This document shows, one piece after another, positions 39,921-49,857 of a DNA stretch of 64,000 bases. Each line of letters begins with the position of its first letter. Positions within the stretch are counted from its first letter, which is position 1. The position numbers were made by a program, and so were the translations under genes. The stretch covers positions 1 through 64,000 of the forward strand of contig WTGV01000007.1 in the NCBI GenBank assembly GCA_011525295.1. Reading direction: 5' to 3'. The notes beneath the pieces were generated by a model. That model did no database searches and was not told the DNA's origin. It saw nothing but the letters and a program-made list of their open reading frames with translations. The stretch is from Pseudomonadales bacterium. Lineage in GTDB: Bacteria > Pseudomonadota > Gammaproteobacteria > Pseudomonadales > Azotimanducaceae.

Positions 39921-41686
39921 CGTCCGAAACCTACACTCTCTCGGTTACGCGTGTATACCGCATCGGAATTCTCTCTTTGCATACGATCGAATTCCGCATA
40001 GCGACCGTTTAAGCGGACTAGTTCATCATGCGTGCCGATTTCTACAATGCGACCCTCTTCCATGAACAGTATTCGATCGGAGTGTTTGGCGGTTGAGACT
40101 CGATGCGATACCAAAATCGTCGTTTGATTAACTCGAAGTTTTCTTAGAGATTGGAGGATGTAGTCTTCTGTTTCTGTGTCGACCGAGGCAAAACAGTCGT
40201 CTAACACAAGCACAGGAGCGTGTCGGATCACTCCGCGCGCGATAGTAGTTCGCTGTTTTTGACCGCCAGAGAGAGTTACCCCCCTTTCTCCAACAATCGT
40301 TTCCATTTTGCGCTCCATTGCTTCTATCGTTGTGGAGAGGCTCGCTGCATCCGCTGCTTGCCAGACCTGATCGATGCTTCGGCGCGGTTGGTCGTAAGTA
40401 ATGTTCGCGCGCAGGGGTTCGACAAAGAGGAAAGTGTCTTGAGGGACGAATGCAACCTGTGTTCGTAATTGGTGCAACGGATACTCGGAAATGTCGTAAT
40501 GGTCCAAGTAGACGGTGTTAGGAGGAGTATCGAGCAGTCGTACTAGTTGTTTCAATAAGGTGGTTTTTCCACATCCAATTCGTCCCATAATCGTGATAGA
40601 CTCGCCCCTCGCGATTTTCAAGTCGATGTCGACTAAAGTAGGATGGGAAGCTCGAGGGTAGGTAAAGGTGAGTGACTGAATTTCTATCTTCCCTCGAATA
40701 ACCTCGGGGACGTCGTTTGTGGGTTTGTCTTCGATTTCCGGTTCAAAGTCCAAGACTTGGTGCAGGCGTTGACTGGCTACTGCTCCACGTTGGATCAAGC
40801 TAATGATCATACCTGCTACACGAAATGGCTGCACGATCATATTCACGTAGAAAAAATACACTGCGAATGCCCCCACACTAAGTTGCTCTGTAAGAACCAG
40901 ATGCCCACCATAACCAAGAATTCCAACAATGGACACTGCTGCCAGCGATGGCATGATTGCTTGCATCAATGAGTGTATTCGAGCGTGCTCAAAAAACTTG
41001 TCCGAATAAGCCTTACTGTGAGAATCAAAGCGTCTTTGTTCATTTTCCTCTTGAGCCATTGCTTGAATAGTGCGAATACCTGAGAGGTTTTCTTGCACAT
41101 GCGAACCTAGATCACCGAGCTTTTCCTGAACTCTGCGTGAAGCTACACCGAGCTTAGATGATGTTCGCCAAGCGTAGATGACAACGATAGGTAGTGGCGG
41201 AAGTACGACTAGCAGTAATTGCGGAGACAGATAGAACATACAACCAAAGCCGAACATCGTTGCGTAGACAAAGATTACAACCATTGTTGTACCGTTACCA
41301 ATGAGACGTCGAATCAATTGAATGTCGGCAATTGCACGGGTCATTAAGTCACCGACTGCAAATCGAGCAAAGAAATTCGGCCCCATCAGCTGTAAATGCT
41401 GATAAAAGACATTTCGCAGATCGCGCTGGACGAGAAAACTAGCGCGTCGCACTGCGATACGGGCTGCAGTTACGATACAGAACCGCAATATGACCGCAGC
41501 GACGATACCGCCCACGGGAAACAAATAGTCATTGCGACCACTAGCGAGACGATCAATGCCGACACCAAGAAACAACGGTATCGAAGCTTCGCAAACACGC
41601 GCAAAGAAAAATAGTACGATACCGCCGATTAGGCGTCCTTTATACTTTCGTACGTATTTCCAAAGTCGCAGTAAATCGCGAATCAT
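39917..41686 (-). CDS. mdlA: MdlA-type ABC exporter subunit
   Basis: This 589-residue half-transporter has a six-helix transmembrane domain and a C-terminal nucleotide-binding domain with Walker A GRIGCGKTT and signature TLSGGQKQR. The Walker B end reads LVLDDCFASVD, where the catalytic Glu is replaced by Asp; its partner mdlB keeps DEATANID. That asymmetry is typical of heterodimeric exporters with one degenerate site. The stop overlaps the mdlB start by 4 bp. Substrate is unknown; drugs, lipids or envelope precursors are possible for this class. Confidence 0.9.
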   Translation of the reverse strand: MIRDLLRLWKYVRKYKGRLIGGIVLFFFARVCEASIPLFLGVGIDRLASGRNDYLFPVGGIVAAVILRFCIVTAARIAVRRASFLVQRDLRNVFYQHLQLMGPNFFARFAVGDLMTRAIADIQLIRRLIGNGTTMVVIFVYATMFGFGCMFYLSPQLLLVVLPPLPIVVIYAWRTSSKLGVASRRVQEKLGDLGSHVQENLSGIRTIQAMAQEENEQRRFDSHSKAYSDKFFEHARIHSLMQAIMPSLAAVSIVGILGYGGHLVLTEQLSVGAFAVYFFYVNMIVQPFRVAGMIISLIQRGAVASQRLHQVLDFEPEIEDKPTNDVPEVIRGKIEIQSLTFTYPRASHPTLVDIDLKIARGESITIMGRIGCGKTTLLKQLVRLLDTPPNTVYLDHYDISEYPLHQLRTQVAFVPQDTFLFVEPLRANITYDQPRRSIDQVWQAADAASLSTTIEAMERKMETIVGERGVTLSGGQKQRTTIARGVIRHAPVLVLDDCFASVDTETEDYILQSLRKLRVNQTTILVSHRVSTAKHSDRILFMEEGRIVEIGTHDELVRLNGRYAEFDRMQRENSDAVYTRNRESVGFGR

Positions 41687-41711
41687 ACGTTAGCGAATCA
41701 TCGTCTGATCA

Positions 41712-43106
41712 CTAAAACGCCGCGTTGTTTGGTACCCGTGGAAAGGGGATCACGTCACGGATGTTTTCCATCCCTGATAGATAAAGAAGAAGGCGTTCAA
41801 ACCCTAGCCCAAAACCAGCGTGAGGTACGGTGCCGTACCTTCGTAAATCGCGATACCACCACAGTTCCTCTCGAATTTCCTCGTCTATTCTTGAATCGAG
41901 AACGTCGAGTCTCTCCTCGCGCTGACTACCGCCAATGATCTCTCCGATGCCGGGTGCCAATACATCCATAGCTGCCACGGTTCGACCGTCGTCATTGAGG
42001 CGCATGTAGAACGCTTTGATTTCGGCTGGGTAGTCCGTAACCACAACCACTGACCCAGTGTGCTCGGTTAAGTATTTTTCGTGTTCTGATTGCAGGTCTC
42101 GACCCCACTCCACGGGAAATTCAAACTCTTCTTGAGATCGTTGGAGAACTTCTACGGCTTCATGGTATGGCATTCGGACAAATGGTTTCTCAATGATATT
42201 GTTAAATCTGCTAGGAACTTCACTGTTGATCCTCTGCTCAAAAAATGCAATGTCGTCGGGCACTCGTTCCAAGACGTCGGCTAAAGTCCACTTCAGAAAA
42301 TCTTCAGCTAAATCCACGTTGTCGGTTAAGTCGGCGAACGCAATCTCCGGCTCAACCATCCAGAACTCGGCTAAGTGGCGACTAGTATTGGAATTCTCGG
42401 CTCTGAAAGTCGGACCAAACGTGTAAACCTTGGACAACGCTAAGCAGAATGCTTCGACGTTTAGTTGTCCGGAGACCGATAGAAAAGTCTCTTTACCAAA
42501 AAAGTCGTCTTCGTAACGTACTCGTGCGTTGGTGAGTTCGAGCGTACTGACTCGGAACAAGTCACCTGCACCTTCACAATCGCTTGCTGTGATGATCGGT
42601 GTGTTGACCCAAACAAAATCATGATTCTCGAAGTATGAGTGGATTGCTTGTGCGAGAGCTTGGCGTAACCGTGCGATCGCACCGAACGTATTGGTTCGGG
42701 GTCGGAGATGAGCAACAGTTCTTAAGTATTCGAAACTGTGACGTTTTTTGGCGATCGGATAGTTTTCTGGGTCTTGAACCGAACCGACGATGGCGATATC
42801 CGCTGCTTTGATCTCACGATCCTGACCCTTACCGAGAGATTCAACCAATTGACCACTAGCGGAAATTGCGGTTCCAGTGGAGAGTGCTAACACGTCGGTA
42901 TAGTTTGTGAGTGTTTTTTCGGCAACAATTTGGATGGAGTCAAAGCAGGAACCATCGTTTAAACTGATGAAAGAAAGCCCAGCCTTCGACGTGCGAATCG
43001 ATCGAACCCAACCCTTGACTTCAATTGGCTCAGTATTGTCGTAATCGTCAATTAGTGCCTGTTTGACAGACACTCTACGAGTGGTTGCTTGATCAGAATC
43101 TGTCAT
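41712..43106 (-). CDS. asnS: asparaginyl-tRNA synthetase
   Basis: This class II enzyme charges tRNA-Asn. The 464-residue protein has an N-terminal OB-fold anticodon domain ([20 protein letters not shown]) and class II motifs 2 ([21 protein letters not shown] region) and 3 ([20 protein letters not shown]). Length is as in E. coli AsnRS (466). It lies 25 bp before mdlA on the same strand. Confidence 0.95.
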   Translation of the reverse strand: MTDSDQATTRRVSVKQALIDDYDNTEPIEVKGWVRSIRTSKAGLSFISLNDGSCFDSIQIVAEKTLTNYTDVLALSTGTAISASGQLVESLGKGQDREIKAADIAIVGSVQDPENYPIAKKRHSFEYLRTVAHLRPRTNTFGAIARLRQALAQAIHSYFENHDFVWVNTPIITASDCEGAGDLFRVSTLELTNARVRYEDDFFGKETFLSVSGQLNVEAFCLALSKVYTFGPTFRAENSNTSRHLAEFWMVEPEIAFADLTDNVDLAEDFLKWTLADVLERVPDDIAFFEQRINSEVPSRFNNIIEKPFVRMPYHEAVEVLQRSQEEFEFPVEWGRDLQSEHEKYLTEHTGSVVVVTDYPAEIKAFYMRLNDDGRTVAAMDVLAPGIGEIIGGSQREERLDVLDSRIDEEIREELWWYRDLRRYGTVPHAGFGLGFERLLLYLSGMENIRDVIPFPRVPNNAAF

Positions 43107-43237
43107 AAATTCAAAAATTCAAAGAAATGCATAGTGTTAAGAACAGTGAGGATTCATTTGTTGAGGATGCAGGTGCTAGACAGAAAGTTCAGTGGTGGCA
43201 CTTACGAAAGTGAATCTAACGCTGTAACAACTCCAAC

Positions 43238-43816
43238 CTACACTTTGATGACTACTGTTTTCGCGAGCCTGTCATGTAGTGTTCGGCGGTCATTTTGAAA
43301 ACCGAAGCACAAGTCTGTTAGTCGAATTAACCAGTTTAACGGTCCGAAGAAAAATGCTGGGATGTCCCACACCAGATACCGCAGGAAAAATAATCTGTGG
43401 AAGGGGACCCTCTCGTACGTTTCTTGGTCCACCATTGCAATGTTCATCCACTTCTTGCCCAGAGTTTGCCCCCAAATTGCTAAGGGAATTCCTTGTAAAA
43501 GAAGAAAGCTAATGTGGGTCAACGCGATGAGGTAAAGGATTAGAGGGTTGTTGAAATTTATGAATAAGTACCAAGATACGGCGTAAGGGTTGTTCGCAAC
43601 GTTATCAAACCAATCCCCGCCCCAAGTCATCCCAAACCAAACAACGAGAACGGGGATGAACACTACAAACAAAACCACAAAGATGATTCCGCGTAGAGTC
43701 CAATCAATCAACCGAGCGAGGAACCGTTCTCCTAGTCCTGCAAGCTCGATGTCTTCGATTTCATACTCGTGATCTAGTGATGCCGTAGGTGCTAGATACG
43801 GATTGAGTTCTGTCAT
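43238..43816 (-). CDS. RDD-family membrane protein 1
   Basis: The 192-residue protein has an RDD domain (LARLIDWTLRG near residue 34) and about four transmembrane segments. The C-terminal part reads WDIPAFFFGPLNWLIRLTD, then NDRRTLHDRLAKTVVIKV. It is a clear paralog of the RDD gene on the other side of the DUF4143 ATPase, with the same order of motifs. Function is unknown; RDD proteins have been suggested to transport or to act as membrane adaptors. A 131-bp gap separates its 3' end from asnS. Confidence 0.85.
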   Translation of the reverse strand: MTELNPYLAPTASLDHEYEIEDIELAGLGERFLARLIDWTLRGIIFVVLFVVFIPVLVVWFGMTWGGDWFDNVANNPYAVSWYLFINFNNPLILYLIALTHISFLLLQGIPLAIWGQTLGKKWMNIAMVDQETYERVPFHRLFFLRYLVWDIPAFFFGPLNWLIRLTDLCFGFQNDRRTLHDRLAKTVVIKV

Positions 43817-44147
43817 AAATTTGCGGTATTAATTCGAGAATGCGGCGACGTTACCCGTCAGTTCTATACACCGAAATCGTCGCCGACCGCATAATTTTAA
43901 GAATGGTGTTCGTCCTAGTTGAAACGACCAAATTGTTTGCTAACCGTAGAGACTTTTCAGTAGTCAATCGCAAAATATTCGAGTTTGTCTTCAAGGGGAT
44001 CAGTAATTTCTTGAATAGACTGGGCTCGGGTGTCGCGCGGCTGAAGGTCACTGCTGGCCAATTCGTTTGTCTTTTAAATTATTCGGCCTGTTACAGAACG
44101 ATATTTTGGAAGTATAATTCCAAATAACTATCTATTTTGGAAGTTAA
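43817..44147. other. intergenic region between RDD1 and the DUF4143 ATPase
   Basis: I recognise no gene here. Only short frames are open on both strands, and the candidate products have no protein-like composition. The right edge holds the ATPase operator. Confidence 0.4.
44102..44143 (+). promoter_or_regulatory. palindromic operator / promoter of the DUF4143 ATPase
   Basis: TTTGGAA (44105-44111) and TTCCAAA (44118-44124) form a perfect 7-bp inverted repeat whose 6-bp spacer overlaps a TATAAT -10 at 44113-44118. A direct copy of TATTTTGGAAGT is found at 44102-44113 and again at 44133-44143. The GTG start is at 44148. Autoregulation by the ATPase is a reasonable guess. Confidence 0.55.
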
Positions 44148-45302
44148 GTGCAAAAATATTATAATCGAAAGTTGGATCTTCAGCTTCCCGCAAAACAGTC
44201 TGCATTCTTGTGGGGTCCTCGACAGTGCGGCAAGTCGACCTACTTGCGAAAAAAATTTAGCGAGTCCATCTATATTGATCTCCTAGACTTTGATCTGCGC
44301 GATCGTTTTGGCGTGCGACCAACCGCTCTTGGTGAAATGCTACACGCCCAACCGTCAGCAAAACTAGCCCATCCAGTCGTAATAGATGAAGTGCAAAACG
44401 CACCAAACCTTTTAGATGAAATACACCGTTTAATTGAAAGCAAACACTACTCGTTTATTCTATGTGGTTCTAGTGGCCGGAAATTGAAAGCTCCTAGTGT
44501 CAATTTACTCGGTGGCAGAGCGTGGCGACACCATATGTATCCACTAACCATAGGCGAAATTGGAGAATTCGACTTGCTGACAGGTTTGAATTGCGGTCTA
44601 CTCCCCGCAATCTACGGGCGACAAAATTACCGTCGCAACCTTGACGCGTACGTAAACAACTACCTCGAAACAGAAATCTACAACGAAGCCTACGTCCGCA
44701 ACGCACAGTCCTTTTCTCGCTTTTTTAAGGCTATGAGATTCTTCCATGGAGAAATCGTAAATTACAGTAGTATCGCACGCGATTGTGGGGTTAGCAACCA
44801 CACCGTTCGTACCTACATCGAAGTCCTTGAGGATACGCTTGTGGGATATCTCGTGCACCCGTTTAGAAGACCTTCAAAGCGTACAACAATTTCGAGTAAA
44901 CCCAAGTTCTACCTTTTCGATGTTGGACTGGCAAATTTTGTTTGTGGACGCACTCTTGACCATCGGAGCACAAGCGAATTTGGAAAGTCTTTTGAGCATT
45001 TGATACTCACAGAAATTTGGGCGGCGAGAAGCTACTTAGAGAAAGACTTTGACATTGCTTTTTGGCGTACCAGTTCAGGGCTTGAAATAGACTTCGTTCT
45101 TGGAGACGGCCAAGTGGCAGTCGAAGTCAAAAGCCGTGTGAGGTCCGGAGATTTGAGAGGAATTAATGCATTTATCGAAGAGTATCAACCGGAAACAGCA
45201 ATCGTCGTGACTTCCGAAAACGACCGACGACGGATTGGACCCGTCGAGATTATGCCTTACAGAGAGTTCGTTTCACTTCTCAACGATGGTCTGTTGATTT
45301 GA
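44148..45302 (+). CDS. AAA ATPase with DUF4143 domain
   Basis: The 384-residue protein has a P-loop (GPRQCGKSTYL), a Walker B-like stretch VIDEVQNAP, and the C-terminal DUF4143 part ending in a nuclease-like GLEIDFVL...VAVEVK segment. These stand-alone ATPases are widespread in bacteria and archaea, often in variable copy and position, with unknown role. The GTG start is supported by GGAAG 4 nt upstream. The gene is oriented opposite to the two RDD paralogs that flank it, consistent with insertion between tandem copies. Confidence 0.9.
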   Translation: MQKYYNRKLDLQLPAKQSAFLWGPRQCGKSTYLRKKFSESIYIDLLDFDLRDRFGVRPTALGEMLHAQPSAKLAHPVVIDEVQNAPNLLDEIHRLIESKHYSFILCGSSGRKLKAPSVNLLGGRAWRHHMYPLTIGEIGEFDLLTGLNCGLLPAIYGRQNYRRNLDAYVNNYLETEIYNEAYVRNAQSFSRFFKAMRFFHGEIVNYSSIARDCGVSNHTVRTYIEVLEDTLVGYLVHPFRRPSKRTTISSKPKFYLFDVGLANFVCGRTLDHRSTSEFGKSFEHLILTEIWAARSYLEKDFDIAFWRTSSGLEIDFVLGDGQVAVEVKSRVRSGDLRGINAFIEEYQPETAIVVTSENDRRRIGPVEIMPYREFVSLLNDGLLI

Positions 45303-45474
45303 CAGCTTGTTCGACAGCACAACGATCTCGTTGGAAATGTTGAAATCATGAAGCTCTCAATTCGATCGGTTAATGAGAACTTTGCCCAGTAGGGTTGCGA
45401 AGTGCTGGGCCACGACATTTAAATTTGAGGGGTTAACACTAAAACTTCCTTTCCAAATACTGTTGGCAATACTA

Positions 45475-46149
45475 CTACACTACTTTATGGGTACCACGAC
45501 TCTGAGCCTTACGCCCCAAGCGATCTAGAGTAGGTGCGTTATAGTTAGGTGCATGCGCGACTTTAATTACTATGGTATTTGCCGTCATATCGTGAAGGGT
45601 TCGGCGGTCCTCTCTCAGTCCAAAAGCTAAGTCTACTATACGAATGATCCAATTGACCAACGGATAGAACAGGGCAGGAATATCCCAAATCAAGTAGCGT
45701 AATACGAAGAGACGAGGTAAGGGGACAATCTCGTAAGTATCCGCATCTACCATCGCAATTTTGAGTATCCTCTTTCCGATAGTTTGACCGAACCGGTGCA
45801 AAAACACCCCATGTAAAGCTAGAAATAGACCGTGTGTGATGACAATACCGATGTAGAGGATGGGATCGAACAGATTCAAAGAAAACAGGGAGTAATCGTC
45901 TTCGACTTGAACCGAAAAAGCCCCTCCCGCAATAGCCTCCAATTGAGGGAGACTGAGCGCACCAACTAAGAACGCGACAACTATGACAATTATCGCGAGT
46001 ACCAACTGTGCGAAACCGAGTATGAGTGCGTCGATTATTCGCGCTAATACTCGTTGCCCAATTGTTGCAAGCTCGATCTCAACCAATTCTGATTGGACTT
46101 CAGTGAAGAGGGAATCCGGAGCTGCATAGGGGTTAAATGTTTTCGACAT
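45475..46149 (-). CDS. RDD-family membrane protein 2
   Basis: The 224-residue protein is a paralog of RDD1: shared motifs are RVLARIIDALILG, LHRFGQTIGKRILKIAMVD, WDIPALFYPLVNWIIRIVD and EDRRTLHDMTANTIVIKV. It has a longer basic C-terminal tail. It has about four transmembrane segments. It sits between the ATPase and the DUF58 gene and may belong to the large envelope operon or to a tandem pair with RDD1. Function unknown. Confidence 0.85.
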   Translation of the reverse strand: MSKTFNPYAAPDSLFTEVQSELVEIELATIGQRVLARIIDALILGFAQLVLAIIVIVVAFLVGALSLPQLEAIAGGAFSVQVEDDYSLFSLNLFDPILYIGIVITHGLFLALHGVFLHRFGQTIGKRILKIAMVDADTYEIVPLPRLFVLRYLIWDIPALFYPLVNWIIRIVDLAFGLREDRRTLHDMTANTIVIKVAHAPNYNAPTLDRLGRKAQSRGTHKVV

Positions 46150-46243
46150 CGTTCAACTAAGTGAGGTGAAGTGTTTGAATCAAAAGGAGTAGAGTTTTTT
46201 CCCTAAGCTTCTATAAGGTGCGTTTGATCGAAGCATATGCTCG

Positions 46244-47575
46244 TCAAAACTGCCCGGAGCGTTTGAGGCTCCAGTAGGCGTTGACCATGTTTATCGGAAG
46301 GTCTTTGGGTTTGCTTTCGAGCACTATTCGACAAGCTCCTTTGCATTGTGCGACGACTCGTGCACGTTCCTGAATGTATTTCGCTATTCCCAAGACACTA
46401 AGAGCACTCGCGGCAGTGTCGACATCGGAATCATACAAGCGGTCGACCAGACTCTCGTGCAAGTTCGCAAGCATGACGATGTGTCGAGTCGAAAGCAATT
46501 TCAACGCAATCGGTAGGTCTTGATCATCATCTCGAAAGCTCGTCAACAAAACCACCAATGATCGTTTTCGGTGCCTTGCGAGGGCATTTTCGGCTGCCTC
46601 AATGTAATCGGACGCATAGGTACCGGTGTGCAAGTCGTAGGTGCGATGGAGCATTCGCGTGATTGACGACAGTCCCTTCATCTCTGGGATCCAACGAGAG
46701 ATTTGTCCGAAGCAATATACAGACACACCATCGCCTTGTTGGAGGGCGATGTAGGACAACAACAACATCGCGTCGAGAGCTTGGTCAAAGAGTGGCGAGA
46801 CCTCGTCGTCGCCGTGCATACGCTTTCCAGTGTCAACGAGGAACAACAATTGCTGCGATCGTTCGTCTTGGAATTCACGAGAAATCAGTGCTCGACGTTT
46901 CGACGTTGTTTTCCAGTCAATGTGATTTAGCTGATCTCCTTGACGATATTCACGTAATTGATGAAAATCGAGTCCGGTCCCGCGGCGATGCTGTTTTCGC
47001 ATTCCGATCAAGAGAGTTTGATGTGCAAGCAGAATTTGAAGGTACCTACTGATTTGGGCAAAGTCTGGATAGACTCGTACCGAAGTCTTACAGGGTACGT
47101 GAGAAATAACTTGCCAGAATCCTAGTATCGAATCGTAAGTGATATCGACAAAATCGAGTTCAAAATTTCCACGGACGCGTGGATGGACGTCATATTCAAA
47201 GCGTAGCGTACTCTGTGTTGGAACCGATTGCGAGGTCTTTGAGTTTTTTGGATTGAGTTCTAAAGGACATCGATCATGAATGACCATTCTGACTGTTCGG
47301 CGGTAGTTGTGGCGAACGGAGAGTGATACGGAACTCTTGTGTCCCACAGCTAAGCTGTTAGCCATGTCCCGGCGCGCCTCGAGTTCAGCCCGATTGCGTA
47401 GTATCAAATAGTCGAGAACGAGAATTGTGAGCCAAAGACTCGCCCCGATGATCAACGTCAGATTAAGAAACTGATGGAGGAACTCAGGAAATCCAAGTAG
47501 TCTCACCGTCGGCGATAGTATCGCCAACAGCGTAATACTTGCTAGGCTACCGACAAAGAGGTTAGAAGGCCTCAT
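46244..47575 (-). CDS. DUF58 / von Willebrand-like domain protein
   Basis: The 443-residue protein has two N-terminal transmembrane segments, then a beta-rich region and a DUF58 domain. Recognisable strings are GTGLDFHQLREYRQGDQLNHIDW and the beginning of a vWA-like domain, LLFLVDTGKRMHG. DUF58 proteins are the normal partners of MoxR ATPases, whose gene overlaps it by 4 bp. Known systems link the pair to metal insertion, secretion or surface assembly; here the function is unproven. Confidence 0.9.
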   Translation of the reverse strand: MRPSNLFVGSLASITLLAILSPTVRLLGFPEFLHQFLNLTLIIGASLWLTILVLDYLILRNRAELEARRDMANSLAVGHKSSVSLSVRHNYRRTVRMVIHDRCPLELNPKNSKTSQSVPTQSTLRFEYDVHPRVRGNFELDFVDITYDSILGFWQVISHVPCKTSVRVYPDFAQISRYLQILLAHQTLLIGMRKQHRRGTGLDFHQLREYRQGDQLNHIDWKTTSKRRALISREFQDERSQQLLFLVDTGKRMHGDDEVSPLFDQALDAMLLLSYIALQQGDGVSVYCFGQISRWIPEMKGLSSITRMLHRTYDLHTGTYASDYIEAAENALARHRKRSLVVLLTSFRDDDQDLPIALKLLSTRHIVMLANLHESLVDRLYDSDVDTAASALSVLGIAKYIQERARVVAQCKGACRIVLESKPKDLPINMVNAYWSLKRSGQF

Positions 47576-48591
47576 GTTCTTGGAGCGGGAATCTCTGCGA
47601 CAATGTCGCTCAAAACTTTGTCTGCGGACAGACCTTCAATTTGAAACTCTGGACTGAGTGAAATGCGATGACGTAGAGCCGGGAGCGCGGTTGAATGAAT
47701 ATCGTCTGGCGTGACAAAGTACCGGTTACTCATCAGCGCTGCACCTCGTGCCATGCGCGCTAACGCAATTCCTGCGCGTGGACTAGCACCTTGGGTGACA
47801 CCATTGAAGTTACGTGTTGCTCGAACTATCTCCACGGCATATTTCAATACTTCATCGTCTATGTGGATTTTCGAAGCGATCTGTTGTGCTTTCAAGACGT
47901 CTTCCGCGGTCGCCACAGCTTTGATAGCCGAAGTGTCAAGTTGGTCGACAGCGCGATCGGTAGTCACTTGATCCACGATCGCGACTTCATCGTCTGCGGC
48001 AGGATAGTCAATGTAAGCATTGATCATGAATCGATCCAATTGCGCTTCTGGAAGAGGGTAGGTGCCTTCAAACTCGATTGGATTTTGCGTGGCTAGAACC
48101 ATGTATGGTTTGGCTACTGCAAAGCTCTCCCCTTCAATCGTAGCACGTCTTTCTTGCATGATCTCAAGGAGCGCAGATTGAGTTTTTGCAGGTGCTCGAT
48201 TAATCTCATCTGCTAGTAACAGATTGGTGAAGACTGGCCCTTTTCGAATAATAAACTCTTCTGTCTTTAGACTGTACTGTGCATGGCCTGTTACATCACT
48301 CGGCATCAGGTCTGGCGTGAACTGAATACGTGCCGTATCAGCTTGAATGCTCGTAGCGAGGGCGCGCACAAGCAGAGTCTTCCCTAAACCAGGAACACCC
48401 TCTAGTAGTACGTGGCCGTTTGCAATTAAACACTGTAGGACGTGATCGACTACCTCATCCTGTCCAAGGACAATTTTTGAAACGTTCGCTGAAATCTGAC
48501 TAAAAGTTTGAGAGCATTGGTCGATCGCTTCGATCGTTTGAGCATCGACTTGGTGCTTTTGATTCGATTCCTTTGAGACTATATCATTCAT
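47572..48591 (-). CDS. MoxR-family AAA+ ATPase
   Basis: The 339-residue protein has Walker A GVPGLGKTLL and Walker B LLLADEINRAPAKTQSALLE, followed by the MoxR stretch EFEGTYPLPEAQLDRFM. It is chaperone-like, and its partner is the overlapping DUF58 gene. It lies in a compact operon with DUF4350, DUF4129, SpoIIM and RDD genes, an arrangement found in many bacteria. Substrate unknown. Confidence 0.93.
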   Translation of the reverse strand: MNDIVSKESNQKHQVDAQTIEAIDQCSQTFSQISANVSKIVLGQDEVVDHVLQCLIANGHVLLEGVPGLGKTLLVRALATSIQADTARIQFTPDLMPSDVTGHAQYSLKTEEFIIRKGPVFTNLLLADEINRAPAKTQSALLEIMQERRATIEGESFAVAKPYMVLATQNPIEFEGTYPLPEAQLDRFMINAYIDYPAADDEVAIVDQVTTDRAVDQLDTSAIKAVATAEDVLKAQQIASKIHIDDEVLKYAVEIVRATRNFNGVTQGASPRAGIALARMARGAALMSNRYFVTPDDIHSTALPALRHRISLSPEFQIEGLSADKVLSDIVAEIPAPRT

Positions 48592-48609
48592 ACTGTTCGT
48601 GTATCTCCG

Positions 48610-49857
48610 TTAAGGTTGTCGTAGTGACGGCTGCATGTTTTGTCGCAATTTTGCTTGTAGTTTTCTCACGTTGTTGACCAAGTCTGCCTCAGTCTCTGGC
48701 GAGTCGTTCAGAACATCTGATGTGTCGCTTGTCTCTAGTTTTGTCGTGTTTCCGGTGTCGGTGGCTGCGCTTGGACCAAAGACACCCTTCGGATTGTCGC
48801 TTACCCATTGAAATGCTTGGAAAAAACGTTTAATGTCATTCTTGCGCCAAGAAAATTCCGTTACACTGGTTACGTAGTCGATTGTTGCACGGCGAGGAAT
48901 TGCTATCGCATGCATAGCTGGAGAACTCCGTATATTGCGGGCGATTAATGCGACGAGAAACGTAATCAGGATCCCGATTAATGCAATGTGATAGTTGTCC
49001 CACAACAAATCGAGAAGATGTGGCATATTGACGGGCTCTGGAGGAACAATCCAAACCGCAATCTCGTGTGTCCGACTCACGAGTGGGACTACAACTCCAC
49101 GCACCAAGCGCAAGAACACATCGGCATGGTCGGCACAATCCAAATAGTGATTTGACCAAAGATCTAAGTCCGTCACAAAATACACAGTTCCGTGTCCCCA
49201 GTTCATCTTTTGGAAGAACATTCTTGAGAGCGGTACGATGTCTTCAACAAACGGGGACTGACTGGTAACGAGGTAAGGTGGAGAGAAAGTTCTCTTTTCG
49301 AGATCAACAGTTTCTCCGTTCTCAAACTGCATCGACATTGTTTCCGTTCTACAAGAGTGTTTCTGTCTGGCTTGCATGCGCCAATTCAACCAGAGGCTAA
49401 AAAAGAACGCAAACTCACTTTCTTCGAAAACCATCAACTTGTTTGGAAAATACTGAGTGTTCAATGCGCTCAATGGATCTTCGGTTGAAGACACCACGGG
49501 CACGCGATAAATCAATGTACCTCCTCGAAGGACCCAGTTTTCCAATGCTGCATTGACACTCTCGTTTACTTCAGAGCTGCGTACATCTGTCAGAATAATC
49601 GTATCTGACAATGCGGGCATATCTTCAGCGTCAAGTTTCGCATCTGTGTTTACAGATATTCCATATTCTTCACCGAACTTTGAAAGAGCAAGCCAGCGAT
49701 CTCTGAGTGCTTCGTTTGTTAGAACGATTCGAGTTTGTTCCACAGTGTTTAGCTGCCGAACAAGCCAAACACCAGCAACGATCAACAACCCCAATGCTAC
49801 AAGTGAGCCGATTAGGACGTACACCCAGAGAGTGGAACTACGCGAACGAATCTTCAT
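48610..49857 (-). CDS. DUF4350-like membrane protein
   Basis: The 415-residue protein has an N-terminal transmembrane segment (about 12-35), a soluble part and a second membrane segment near 300. The C-terminal tail is low-complexity and polar. The position between DUF4129 and MoxR genes is where DUF4350 proteins are normally encoded, and the DIILTDVRS and FTPPYLVTSQ-like stretches agree. It overlaps the DUF4129 gene by 20 bp. Function unknown. Confidence 0.75.
   Translation of the reverse strand: MKIRSRSSTLWVYVLIGSLVALGLLIVAGVWLVRQLNTVEQTRIVLTNEALRDRWLALSKFGEEYGISVNTDAKLDAEDMPALSDTIILTDVRSSEVNESVNAALENWVLRGGTLIYRVPVVSSTEDPLSALNTQYFPNKLMVFEESEFAFFFSLWLNWRMQARQKHSCRTETMSMQFENGETVDLEKRTFSPPYLVTSQSPFVEDIVPLSRMFFQKMNWGHGTVYFVTDLDLWSNHYLDCADHADVFLRLVRGVVVPLVSRTHEIAVWIVPPEPVNMPHLLDLLWDNYHIALIGILITFLVALIARNIRSSPAMHAIAIPRRATIDYVTSVTEFSWRKNDIKRFFQAFQWVSDNPKGVFGPSAATDTGNTTKLETSDTSDVLNDSPETEADLVNNVRKLQAKLRQNMQPSLRQP

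Noticed and set aside
43840..44127. A 95-codon plus-strand frame before the DUF4143 ATPase
   Set aside because: It covers the operator and the translation shows no recognisable pattern; likely chance.
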